The position numbers and the translations under genes are program-made. A stretch of DNA of 64,000 nucleotides, taken from positions 17,671,255-17,735,254 of the forward strand of contig NC_091138.1 of NCBI RefSeq assembly GCF_041381155.1, in the 5' to 3' direction. The stretch is from Argopecten irradians (Eukaryota > Mollusca > Bivalvia > Pectinida > Pectinidae). The notes beneath the pieces are model-generated. The model worked only from the letters and a program-made list of their open reading frames with translations, had not been told where the DNA came from and did not search any database. Below are positions 47,690 to 59,963 of this stretch, in pieces; position 1 is the stretch's first letter, and every line of letters starts with the position of its first letter.

Positions 47690-50600
47690 ATTTCCTCAAT
47701 ACTCCCAGAATGGTCACATGATCACCCAATGTCACTATTCTCCAAGGTGTGCCATATGGTCACCTAATGATGTCATTTCCTCAATACTCGCAGAATGGTC
47801 ACATGATCTCCCAATGTCACTCTAACCCGAGGTGTGCCATATGGTCACCTAATGATGTCATTCCCTCAATACTCCCAGAATGGTCACATGATCGCCCAAT
47901 GTCACTCTTACCCGAGGTGTGCCATATGATCAACTAATGATGTCATTCCCTCAATACTCCCAGAATATTCACATGATCGCCCAATGTCACTATTCTCCAA
48001 GGTGTGCCATATGATCAACTAATGATGTCATTCCCTCAATACTCCCAGAATAGTCACATGATCGCCCAATGTCATTATTCTACAAGGTGTGCCATATGAT
48101 CAACTAATGATGTCATTCCCTCAATACTCCCAGAATAGTCACATGATCGCCCAATGTCACTATTCTCCAAGGTGTGCCATATGATCAACTAATGATGTCA
48201 TTCCCACAATACTCACAGATTGGCCACATGATTGCCCAATGTCACTATTCTCCAAGTTGTGTCATATGATCAACTAATGATGTCATTCCCTCAATACTCC
48301 CAGAATAGTCACATGATCGCCCAATGTCATTATTCTACAAGGTGTGCCATATGATCAACTAATGATGTCATTCCCTCAATACTCCCAGAACGATCACATG
48401 ATCTCCCAATGTCACCATTCTCCAAGGTGTGCCATATGATTAACTAATGATGTCATTCCCTCAATACTCCCAGAATGGTCACATGATCGCCCAATGTCAC
48501 TATTCTCCAAGGTGTGCCATATGATCAACTAGTTATGTCATTCCCTCAGTACTCCAAGAATGGTCACATGATCGCCCAATGTCACTATTCTCCAAGGTGT
48601 GCCATATGATCAACTAATGATGTCATTCCCTCAATACTCCCAGAATGGTCACATGATCGCCCAATGTCACTATTCTCCAAGGTGTGCCATATGATTAACT
48701 AATGATGTCATTCCCTCAATACTCCCAGAATGGTCACATGATCGCCCAATGTCACTATTCTCCAAGGTGTGCCATATGATCAACTAATGATGTCATTCCC
48801 TCAATACTCCCAGAATGGTCACATGATCGCCCAATGTCACTATTCTCCAAGGTGTGCCATATGATCAACTAATGATGTCATTCCCTCAATACTCCCAGAA
48901 TGGTCACATGATCGCCCAATGTCACTATTCTCCAAGGTGTGCCATATGATCAACTAATGATGTCATTCCCACAATACTCACAGATTGGCCACATGATCGC
49001 CCAATGTCACTATTCTCCAAGGTGTGCCATATGATCAACTAATGATGTCATTCCCTCAACACTCCCAGAATGGTCACATGATCGCCCAATGTCACTATTC
49101 TCCAAGGTGTGCCATATGATCAACTAATGATGTCATTCCCTCAATACTCCCAGAATATTCACATGATCGCCCAATGTCACTATTCTCCAAGGTGTGCCAT
49201 ATGATCAACTAATGATGTCATTCCCACAATACTCGCAGAATGGTCACATGATCGCCCAATGTCACTATTCTCCAAGGTGTGCCATATGGTCACCTAATGA
49301 TGTCATTCCCTCAATACTCCCAGAATGGTCACATGATCGCCCAATGTCACTCTTACCCGAGGTGTGCCATATGATCAACTAATGATGTCATTCCCTCAAT
49401 ACTCCCAGAATATTCACATGATCGCCCAATGTCACTATTCTCCAAGGTGTGCCATATGATCAACTAATGATGTCATTCCCACAATACTCACAGATTGGCC
49501 ACATGATTGCCCAATGTCACTATTCTCCAAGGTGTGCCATATGATCAACTAATGATGTCATTCCCTCAATACTCCCAGAATAGTCACATGATCGCCCAAT
49601 GTCACTATTCTACAAGGTGTGCCATATGATTAACTAATGATGTCATTCCCTCAATACTCCCAGAATGGTCACATGATCGCCCAATGTCACTATTCTCCAA
49701 GGTGTGCCATATGATTAACTAATGATGTCATTCCCTCAATACTCCCAGAATGGTCACATGATCGCCCAATGTCACTATTTTCCAAGGTGTGCCATATGAT
49801 CAACTAATGATGTCATTCCCTCAATACTCCCAGAATGGTCACATGATCGCCCAATGTCACTATTCTCCAAGGTGTGCCATATGATCAACTAATGATGTCA
49901 TTCCCTCAGTACTCCAAGAATGGTCACATGATCGCCCAATGTCACTATTCTCCAAGGTGTGCCATATGATCAACTAGTTATGTCATTCCCTCAGTACTCC
50001 AAGAATGGTCACATGATCGCCCAATGTCACTATTCTCCAAGGTGTGCCATATGATCAACTAATGATGTCATTCCCTCAATACTCCCAGAATGGTCACATG
50101 ATCGCCCAATGTCACTATTCTCTAAGGTGTGCCATATGATCAACTAATCATATCATTCCCTCAATACTCCCAGAATGGTCACATGATCGCCCAATGTCAC
50201 TATTCTCCAAGGTGTGCCATATGATCAACTAATGATGTCATTCCCTCAATACTCCCAGAATGGCCACATGATTGCCAAATGTTACTATTCCCCCTGGTGT
50301 GCCATATGATCAACTAATGATGTCATTCCCTCAATACTCCCAGAATGGTCACATGATCGCCCAATGTCACTATTCTCCAAGGTGTGCCATATGATCAACT
50401 AATGATGTCATTCCCTAAATACTCCCAGAATGGTCACATGATCGCCCAATGTCACCATTCTCCAAGGTGTGCCATATGATCAACTAATGATGTCATTCCC
50501 TCAACACTCCCAGAATGGTCACATGATCGCCCAATGTCACTATTCTCCAAGGTGTGTCATATGATCAACTAATGATGTCATTCCCTCAACACTCCCAGAA

Positions 50601-50825
50601 TGGTCACATGATCGCCCAATGTCACTATTCTCCAAGGTGTGTCATATGATCAACTAATGATGTCATTCCCTCAACACTCCCAGAATGGTCACATGATCGC
50701 CCAATGTCACTATTCTCCAAGGTGTGCCATATGATCAACTAATGATTCCCACAATACTCACAGATTGGCCACATAATCGCCCAATGTCACTATTCTCCAA
50801 GGTGTGCCATATGATCACCTAATTA
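47690..50825. repeat. 85-bp minisatellite, about 37 copies
   Basis: Unit starts CCCTCAATACTCCCAGAATG and contains GGTCACATGATCGCCCAATG and AAGGTGTGCCATATGATCAA. It begins about 150 bp after the SCPEP1 stop and may be partly in the 3' UTR. ORFs inside are repeat artefacts. Confidence 0.95.
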
Positions 50826-52049
50826 ATCTCTCATTGTTAAAAGATATCTCTCATTACCCCAAGATGTGCCATATGATCACAAAATTTTACCAACCCACAA
50901 ATTATCCCCGTCATCCATTACTTTTTTTTGAAAACACCAGTAGTTAGTTGACTACACTTAATAAGGCACATTTTGTTTTTGTAACTGGTTGTTTTTGGGT
51001 TGTGCAACATTAAAACTGCTTTTGTAAACGGTAAACTCGCACGCAGAGTTAGTTTTTCATCAAATACTACACTAGGTCTTTTTCACTAGATTGAAAATAC
51101 TATTGAGTGTTTTGGTCAAGACTGACTATGAGTCACATTACCACCTTGTATACCATTCCTCTCAACTGGAGGTTTTATATAGTCATATGATCTCCACAAT
51201 GTAATAATTTCTCTTCAACTGCATAAAAATACAAGTTAAAATATGAATGTCAAACATCTAATATATTCCTGTACCCAAACCCCCTACACAAGTGTCCATG
51301 TTACTAATTCTCTATATCCCCCAAATAGAAGTTGCATAATCAACCTAATATTTCAATTCCTGACCATTTTCTGTTGAGTCACAATTCTCCATTCACATCC
51401 CCGACTCTCCCACCTACATAACCATTCCCATAGTTTCACATCGAGTCACATGACCTCTCAACAGTAAGTACCACTTCCTTACAACTAAAAGTCTTACAAT
51501 TGTGATATAAACGTATGATTTACATTTAAGGAATATTACAAGGATGAATTTTGAAAGAAATAGATTTTTTTCTTTTTCTTTTGTTTTTTTAAAATTAGTC
51601 TCGTTTGTAAATTACTACAACCTGTGCTCAATTTCTTATAATTCTGTATCCATACATACGTGTTCAAGTTGGTTTCAGATATAATACTAACATGTGCAAT
51701 TATTTTTTATGTACTTACAAAAGATGGTAGTGTGTATTTTTATGTGTTCTTTGAATGTTTAAATGGTCAACTTAAAATGTTGCAATATTGTTTTTTTGAG
51801 AGTCTATATATTATTAAAAGTACATGCCAAAATTATGCACTCTGAATTATAACTAATTTACTGATTTATACTTTTATGTAATGATTTGTTGACATGTATT
51901 TTTCCTCTTACAAATTGTTTGTTTGTTTGCTATTTATTTACCACCCACTCAATATTAGATATTAGTGCCACTCACCTCCATATGTATTTCAAAAGTCCTC
52001 CAAATCAAACCATGGTGTGACTATTCCTCTTTGCATATATATTAAAAGA

Positions 52050-52189
52050 GTTAGCTCCCTTGGGGTAGGTATCAATTGTTACCTCATTATTTTGCGAGTC
52101 CACTAATGTAGTTTTCTATGAAAACTATGACATTACACTTGCAAACATATACTGTCACAACCAATACCTACCTGCATGGGCAGATAACT
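52050..52189. mobile_element. GTTAGCTCCC MITE
   Basis: AGTTAGCTCCCTTGGGGTAG pairs with the right end CTACCTGCATGGGCAGATAA (then CT); same family as 47047 and 17578. Confidence 0.65.
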
Positions 52190-52320
52190 CTGTAATATAC
52201 AAATTCAGAATAGGTTTGCATTATCTGTCTTGTGCATTTTCTTGTCAGTTAACTTATTGAAACTATATAGAATTGGAAATTTGTCAAACTAGAAGAAACA
52301 GTGTGTTCTTTACCAATACA

Positions 52321-52510
52321 AGGTCACTGTGACCTATATGTCGACCTTTGACCTCATTTACGAAAAAGCTTTCCAGACATCAATCTCCAGTTTTATATTA
52401 TACATACCAAAACTATATGCTTGGTGTATAGGTTAATCAAAGTGAGGGTGTTTGTCTTATACTAGATTCAGGTCATTGTGACCTATATTTCGACCTTTGA
52501 CCTCATTTTT
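52321..52510. repeat. Two copies of an AGGTCA palindrome plus direct repeat
   Basis: AGGTCACTGTGACCT (52321-52335) and AGGTCATTGTGACCT (52470-52484), each followed about 10 bp later by GACCTTTGACCTC. The units are about 149 bp apart. By sequence they are IR3 and DR1 nuclear-receptor site consensuses; no gene promoter is close. Confidence 0.7.
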
Positions 52511-53502
52511 AGAGAAAAGAAACTTCTCTAGACAAAGGAAATTGTAGGAAAGCCATATGGTGTTTTGGTGAGAACTAAACATTCTCCCATACTTCACAGG
52601 GATATCCTTTTCCTGTTGCTAGGGAAAGATAACTATATCTTACATGGGGGGGGGGGGGGGGGGTAAGACAACCCACATAGCCTAGAAAATAACACGACGT
52701 CATCAATACATGTGGATATGCCGCATCATGCATTGTTGATAATGTCATTAAATTTGGACGCATAAAGACATTCCTGTAATAATAGTGGGAGGAAAAAGCT
52801 GGAAAGCAACTAGAATTTCATATTTTCCCCACTAAGTATGGGAGAAAAAGAATCTTACATGGATCGGTCAAGTGAACAGGGATATCTTGACCCTTGTGAA
52901 AGATTTTGGCTGTCAACTATACCTGTCCACTTGACTGACCCATGTAAGATTCTTTTAGTCCAGTAGTATTGGACACTGGTCCAAGAGGCAGTAATTTGAT
53001 TATGTGAGCAGTAACCATGGTAAATCTGCTATGTTGATGCTTTTAAGGTTCTATTCCGTTGCTTGTATTTAGATATTCTGAATTATATGCCATGTTCATT
53101 AATTATAAATAAATGTTTAAAATTATCTGACATTGTATAGTTGTAATTTTTGACAAATTATTTATCTTAACATTGTTTATAAATCTTCAAAATATCACAT
53201 GAAATCAGGCCAAAAGATAATGAAACAATTTCAAGTTTAGACTACTGTAAACCATCTCATTTTTGTGGCAAATCAAGTTCACATTTTTTATGCCTCACCA
53301 AATTTACATGCCGATTTTATTTAATGTTTTGAATCATTTTTTAGCGCAGTAATTGATTTGTGTGATTCTAGTCATCCGTGAAAATTAATCAAGTCATGGC
53401 TAATGCCATTAAAAGTGATTGAACTGAGCACAACCTTAAGTCTAAAATTATGTTTCATGATTTTAGAGCCAGTTCATTGTGAGGTGCCTTTTACCAGCAA
53501 CA

Positions 53503-53819
53503 CATCCTCGATACTCCAGGGCTTCCGATCACTTACGATCTCTACACCCCTGGACTATCTCATAGTAAAACTGGAGGCAACAGAATAGAACAGGTAACTT
53601 AGTCATTTGATGTACATCAAAAGAGCCGTATAACGGTACACTGTGGTTGACTCTGTGGCTTTGATGTTAGGCGTCGCTCTCTCTGTAGTCTTCAAATGAA
53701 ATATTTGCTAGCCCGTGATTGGTCAAATGTTTTCCGCTGAGCTGCCTTCAATTTCACTGTGAGATAGTCCAGGGGTGTAGAGATCGAAAGTGATCGGAAC
53801 CCCTGGAGTATCGAGGATG
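53503..53819. mobile_element. Mutator-like MITE, copy C
   Basis: 317 bp from CATCCTCGATACTCCAGG to CCTGGAGTATCGAGGATG, flanked exactly by CCAGCAACA (53494-53502, 53820-53828). Best-preserved copy of the family here. Confidence 0.9.
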
Positions 53820-54412
53820 CCAGCAACAAAACTTTTTCTTATATAATTTTATTAGTCATTATTCATAACATAGTTTGGATCACAGCACTGCATTACAGTT
53901 GGATATATATACTGGTATCCACTTCTCATTGTTGAAATTCATTTGAAAAGTTGTCATACAAGTTGATTTTGTTTCATTAAAGGCCCACTATGATTCTGAA
54001 ACAATTTTTATTTTAACTGTAAAACGAGTTTGATAATCTTGTACAGTCCAAAAGTTATTAGTTTACTTGACATTGTAATACTACATGTACACTTTATCAC
54101 TTCCAAAATAATTTAAATGGATAAATGAATTCATTGTTAATTTCTTTAATGTGGGTCATCTTGTTTCGCAATGCCGTCCTAAATACTATGCAGTAGTTGA
54201 CTATCACTACCCCTCATGACAAAACAGCAAAATGAACATTCTTAGTTAACATATCGTTAACACACAAAACCTTGCATTTGAACTCTTGTCTATCTGTTGG
54301 TATTCTCATATTGAATTCAATTCATAAAGCAGACCACAGCTTTTCTTTTTTGAAGTCATTAAAAAATCAAGTTTTTATCAATATGTTATTCCATATGGTA
54401 GATCTCAGGTGA

Positions 54413-55140
54413 AGTCCTCAACTACAAATGGTGTGTAAACATGTATGTCCTCAACTACAAATGGTGTGTAAACATGTATGTCCTCAACTACAAATGGTGT
54501 GTAAACATGTATGTCCTCAACTACAAATGGTGTGTAAACATGTATGTCCTCAACTACAAATGGTGTGTAAACATGTATGTCCTTGACTACAAATGGTGTG
54601 TAAACATGTATGTCCTCAACTACAAATGGTGTGTAAACATGTATGTCCTCAACTACAAATGGTGTGTAAACATGTATGTCCTCAACTACAAATGGTGTGT
54701 AAACATGTATGTCCTCAACTACAAATGGTGTGTAAACATGTATGTCCTCAACTACAAATGGTGTGTAAACATGCTTGTCCTCAACTACAAATGGTGTGTA
54801 AACATGTATGTCCTCAACTACAAATGGCGTGTAAACATGTATGTCCTCAACTACAAATGGTGTGTAAACATGTATGTCCTCAACTACAAATGGTGTGTAA
54901 ACATGTATGTCGTCAACTACAAATGGTCTGTTAACATGTATGTCCTCAACTACAAATGGTGTGTAAACATGTATGTCCTCAACTACAAATGGTGTGTAAA
55001 CATGTATGACCTCAACTACAAATGGTGTGTAAACATGTATGTCCTCAACTACAAATGGTGTGTAAACATGTATGTCCTCAACTACAAATGGTGTGTAAAC
55101 ATGTATGTCCTCAACTACAAATGGTGTGTAAACATGTATG
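54413..55140. repeat. 33-bp satellite, about 22 copies
   Basis: Unit TGTCCTCAACTACAAATGGT plus GTGTAAACATGTA, nearly invariant. It keeps a 234-codon frame open (11-residue repeat MYVLNYKWCVN) and a second frame of 113 codons; two open frames and no flanking exon argue for a satellite rather than a gene. Confidence 0.93.
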
Positions 55141-55367
55141 AATGACTTATGATTTTGGTTTGCAACCTAATGGCACCAATATAAAACAAATTTACTAAAA
55201 AGACTTCCTGCCAATGGTGAAAATCATACCAATATTTTGTTTACTGATTTTTTACCAAATAAGAATGAATTTCTAAACATCTCTAAAACCCTTTAAAGGT
55301 TTTATTAAATTACAATTAATCTCAGAACAAAAACTTATCATGTTGCAGTAAATTTACTTAACATTAA

Positions 55368-55724
55368 AAACGCTCCACCGCTGACAAATGGATTTTTTTC
55401 ACTATCAAAAACATGAGCAAACGATTTAGTTATTTTCCTCAGTTACAAAAGTTACTTACTTTACACCATTACCACCATCGAAAAGTTTGAGCTTCTAATT
55501 TTACTTTTAGTTAAAAATATAAAGAAATAATTAATTGCATCCTGAAAAAAATTTGTGTCACTATACCCTATATGGAATGAAATACTGATTGCGCATGCAT
55601 CAAAGGCAAAATAAATTATTTTATTATAGTTTTTGTGTTCATTGGACATATATATACACGATTGAACACCAATTATTGTTCAAACGATGAATGTCATTTA
55701 TGCTCTGTCGGCGGTGGAGCATCT
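55368..55724 (+). mobile_element. TTAA-family MITE, copy 3
   Basis: 357 bp, ends AAACGCTCCACCG and CGGTGGAGCATCT, flanked by TTAA on both sides (55364-55367, 55725-55728). Confidence 0.88.
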
Positions 55725-55762
55725 TTAAAACATTAATAAATTAAACATACAAGTATATTAAA

Positions 55763-57068
55763 ACAAGAGATCCCAGAGGGATCTTGGCGCCCACCAAAGA
55801 ATGATCTATATCTGACAAAGGAAAAATGGATCTTTTCTCTACTTTTTAAACTTTTTCAAACATACTACATATAAAATTTGAGACAGATCGCTTCAGTACT
55901 ATCTGAGAAATAGCCATAACAAACTTTAACTATCAAAATCCAAGATGGCGGCCATCTTGTTCACCGATTGGTTCAAAAATGCAATATGCACAACAAGGGC
56001 TCTAGGGGAACCTACATATTAAATTTGAGAAAGATCCCTTCAGCACTTTTTGAGAAATAGGGATATCAAACCTTAACTATCAAAATCCAAGATGGCTGCC
56101 TGGTGGCCATCTTGTTTTTCCGATCAGCCTCAAAATCTGTATGGCACAACTAGGGACCAAGGGTACTCTCCATGTGAAGTTTGAACAAAATCCCTTCAGT
56201 AGTTTTCAAGAAATATCGATAACAAAACTTCAACTGCCAAAATCAAAGATGGCTGCCTGGCGGCCATCTTGTTTTTCCGATCAGCCTCAAAATCTGTATG
56301 GCACCACTAGGGACCAAGGGTTACCTCAATGTGAAGTTTGAACAAAATACCTTCAGTAGTTCTCAAGAAATATCGATAACAAACTTCAACTGCCAAAATC
56401 AAAGATGGCTGCCTGGCGGCCATCTTGTTTTTCCGATCAGCCTCAAAATCTGTATGGCACAACTAGGGACCAAGGGTACTCTCCATGTGAAGTTTGAACA
56501 AAATACCTTCAGTAGTTCTCAAGAAATATCGATAACAAACTTCAACTGCCAAAATCAAAGATGGCTGCCTGGCGGCCATCTTGTTTTTCTGTTCAGCCTC
56601 AAAATCTGTATGGCACAACTAGGGACCAAGGGTACTCTCCGTGTGAAGTTTGAACAAAATCCCTTCAGTAGTTCTCAAGAAATATCGATAACAAACTTCA
56701 ACTGCCAAAAGGCGGCCATCTTGTTTTTCCGATCAGCCTCAAAATCTGTATGGCACAACTAGGGACCAAGGGTAACCTCCATGTGAAGTTTGAACAAAAT
56801 ACCTTCAGTAGTTCTCAAGAAATATCGATAACAAACTTCAACTGCCAAAATCAAAGATGGCTGCCTGGCGGCCATCTTGTTTTTCCGATCAGCCTCAAAA
56901 TCTGTATGGCACAAATATGGACCAAGGGGACCCTTCGTGTGAAGTTTGAACAAAATCCCTGCTGCAGTTTTTAAGAAATAGTGATAACAAGCATTGTTTA
57001 TGGACGGACGACGGACCACGGACGCAGGGCGATTTGAATAGCCCACCATCTGATGATGGTGGGCTAAA
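55763..57068 (+). repeat. Composite dispersed repeat with internal units of about 155 bp
   Basis: Opens with AACAAGAGATCCCAGAGGGA. Six internal units start near 56131, 56288, 56443, 56600, 56740 and 56895; each has CTGTATGGCAC and most keep AAGATGGCTGCCTGGCGGCC. It ends with GACGGACGACGGACCACGGA and the inverted pair AGCCCACCATC/GATGGTGGGCT. ORFs of up to 154 aa follow the internal repeat and are not counted as genes. Transposon class unknown. Confidence 0.8.
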
Positions 57069-57123
57069 AATCAGATGGTGGGCTAAAAATAAAAAGAAAT
57101 ACACCAGTTTTACATAATAAAAA

Positions 57124-57129
57124 TTTATT
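57124..57129 (-). terminator. Candidate distal poly(A) signal for ZNF207
   Basis: AATAAA on the minus strand, about 2.8 kb after the stop. If used, the structured cluster at 58405-58939 would be inside the 3' UTR. Confidence 0.3.
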
Positions 57130-58404
57130 TTTATACATACTATTTTAAAACATTTCTTGATCTACAATTCATTCAAGATATTGACTTAACTTTTCAATTA
57201 CAATATTGTTAAAATAATTAGTATGCATAAAGTTTACAAGTTGGACAATGGTGATTATTTCACGGGTCTTAATGAACTGTTCAGTGATTTTGAGATATGC
57301 TCTAATTATACAATATCAGCACATTGCTTCACACCTTGGTTTGCTCTCTGACAATTTAATGCTTATATCAATATTGATTTACAAATTTACTTATATAAAA
57401 GTCATATAAAAACCTCCAACAGCACCAGAGATTTTTCTTGTCACTTTTCCTCCAAACGCACTCATTACCTTATGGTAACACAATTTCCAAACCAATCACT
57501 TCTTGATTGAAATAGTCCAGCATAATCGACACTACTTTTTTCGTGAGTCACTTTCATCTTCTATGACAATAAAGCATCACATTTCTTGTACATGTAACTT
57601 TATATGTAAACTCATGTAGGCCTTACCTTCTAAATCTTGACTGGATCAGTGTTCCAATTACTCTACTGGACAAAATTGGCACACCCATCACACTGTGTTG
57701 AGATGAAGTTAAGATACTCAGTAGTGTAGTAGACAGGTAAATGAATAACTTTACTCCAGTTAATTTTTCAGGCTAAGTCATATCTCCCTAAATAACCTTC
57801 CAAGACCATTACCAAACAGAACAGTGAAAGGGTAGAATACATTTTTCCTTTGTAACACAGAAACCAGTACCATCATATGTAGGAGTATGAAAGTTAAAGT
57901 TTATGTTCAGAAGATGGAGATTACTGTATTTTTCGTCTATGTGTTAAAAGTTTAACAATTATATTCAACATTCAACAAATATTGTGAGTTATCACTGCGT
58001 CAATCATGTGCTAGTTTCTATGGTGTACCTACCGGTGAAGAGTTCACCAGTCCAGATAAACACCCTAGAGCCTGTCTGCTTCTTGGCTGTACAGAGAAAA
58101 TAATCACATTGTCATACAGCAATCAACAACGGCAAAGCACTGCAGATCTCTAAAACTTTTCATTCCAATCTTTCTACTATAGCTATGATATTCTTTTAAT
58201 GCTTGAAAAACTAAACTATCAATGCAGAATTACAGCAATCTTGCTACACTGTCTCAGATATGTAAAACTTATCAATTGTATTCAATACTGACCTTATATG
58301 ATACGAGAAATTCCAGTTATATCTAGCACACTCATCTTCAGTATCTGATTACAGAAACCATGCAACAGTGAAATAAAAACCAAAATTGTCAAAAATGAAA
58401 TCTA

Positions 58405-58939
58405 GTCACCAACATTGTTGGGGGCATAAAACCCAACAGCAAGTCAACTTGCTGTGACCATTGATCAACACACAAAAACGTAGCATATAAAAACACTGCA
58501 GTCACCAACATTACGTTGGGGGCCATAGCCCAACAGCTTGACTCGCTGTGACCAGTTTATATATCAATAATCAAATGCTTAGTCACCAACAGACAATGTT
58601 GGGGGTACAAAGACCCAACAGCAATCCTATTTGCTGTGACCACTTGCCTTCAGTCAACTATCTGCAATCTGCACCCTGCACCTAATGACCTCCACGTACC
58701 AATCTCTTTACTGTATGATTTATATATCTTTGACCATGGTAGAGTCACCAACTGAAAGTTGGGGGCAACTAAGCCCAACAACAAGAATACTTGCTGTGAC
58801 AACTTGCCTTGTTCACCATTCAGTCCAAACCAGACCTAGCGTATCAGAACTTTTAACAAAAGATATAAAGAAGAAACATCGCCAACTTAAGTTGGGGGCA
58901 ACACTGCCCAACAGTGAAGGTTTACTCTTTCACTGTGAC
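58405..58939. ncRNA. Five-copy cluster of a cloverleaf-forming structured element (candidate RNA)
   Basis: Units at 58405-58458, 58501-58552, 58582-58640, 58744-58800 and 58878-58939. Each reads: closing strand GTCA, hairpin CCAAC-loop-GTTGG, hairpin GGG(C/T)-loop-(G/A)CCC, AA, a longer hairpin, closing strand TGAC. Pairing is kept by paired changes: GGGC/GCCC becomes GGGT/ACCC in unit 3, and CAGCAAG/CTTGCTG becomes CAGTGAA/TTCACTG in unit 5. Loops vary freely. In all units GTTGGG can instead pair with the downstream CCCAAC, so two folds compete. The complement folds the same way, so the strand is open. It lies 1.0-1.6 kb past the ZNF207 stop and could be in a long 3' UTR or be independent. 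Units 3-5 are followed by ACTTGCC. Confidence 0.6.
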
Positions 58940-59499
58940 ATTGTTCACTTGCCTGCTGGAGTTGGTGGAATCTATAGACTGTTCCGAAAAAGTGCTTTAA
59001 ACTATGTATGAATAGAATACCACTTGCCTTGCTTTCTGGTACACTGAATGAAATCAGCTCAACTAGGCCTTTGACCTTTTAGGCAAAAATAATCTGCATT
59101 ATTTCTTTTCATTACTATTACATGTATTATTGTTATCTATATTATATGGCTGTTCAATACTTTTTGTCTATTTCTTTATTAATTCAGACCAATAAGATTC
59201 AGCTGCTTATACAATTCATAACAAGATATTTTACCGTTCTGGGTATATATTTTAGAGAAAGGCATGTTCAACTGACTTCATCAATGCATTCATGTCCACA
59301 AGTCTCACAGATCCAGTATTACTTTAACAATAACACTCAGTAATATTACTTAACAATGTCCATCAATTAGAATTGTTCAATCACAAACGTAATTATATAT
59401 CCCTAGAAGAATCCTGATTTTGTGACAATAAAGGAAAAAACAAAGAAATAAATAAAAAAAATTTAGTCATTGTTATGTTATATACAATGACATTATATT

Positions 59500-59505
59500 T
59501 TTATT
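59500..59505 (-). terminator. Candidate proximal poly(A) signal for ZNF207
   Basis: AATAAA on the minus strand about 460 bases past the stop at 59964-59966. If this is the main site, the structured cluster is outside the mRNA. Confidence 0.4.
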
Positions 59506-59963
59506 GATAAAAATTACACTTTTTCAAATAAATGGACAGTATTTATAAACAATTGTCCACATATTGTAAAGCTTAATTGAGAGTTAAAACAATAATCGTA
59601 CATCTTCACGCTGATTGTAACACTTACCAGCGCCTTGTTGACCCCAGAGTTCTAGGATCCATCCTTATTTAAAATTTTTAACAGTTTTTTTCATCATCAA
59701 TATGGCCTAGTCTTACCTTCTACCTAGCACACAAGACCAGCCATACAACCAGAGGGATCTTTATCTACAAAATAGTGTTCAGAGGAGAAAAGCATCTCAT
59801 AAATCACTAAAATCAGATATGGAGGTGAAGATGATATCATGCACTTCTGTCCCAACAATGACTTCACTTAACTGTACAATATCCAGAAGGATAGCATAGA
59901 AAATGAGGCTGAACCGCATCGCCAATATGGAACATGGTGAGTTGTCACGTGACATATTCAGTT

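Larger units (their letters stand above)
47541..59963. other. 12.4-kb gene-poor interval between convergent SCPEP1 and ZNF207
   Basis: Holds the 3' UTRs of both genes, an 85-bp array, MITEs, a 33-bp array, a composite repeat (55763-57068) and a structured-RNA-like cluster (58405-58939). Segments 50830-52030, 52760-53490, 53830-54410 and 57120-58400 show nothing I can name. No protein-coding gene is supported. Confidence 0.7.

Noticed and set aside
47595-49382. ORFs of 62-76 residues with 'CHMINxxHSLNTP'-like repeats
   Set aside because: Translations of the 85-bp satellite.
54441-55145. 234-residue plus-strand ORF
   Set aside because: Pure 33-bp satellite with two open frames; not called as a gene.
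56298-56762. 154-residue plus-strand ORF and neighbours
   Set aside because: Follows the repeat units of about 155 bp inside a dispersed element; repeated frames, no known domain.
58405-58939. Array of tRNAs, hammerhead or HDV-like ribozymes
   Set aside because: There is no B-box, no CUGANGA...GAAA core and no HDV-type nested pseudoknot; the units are also shorter than tRNAs.
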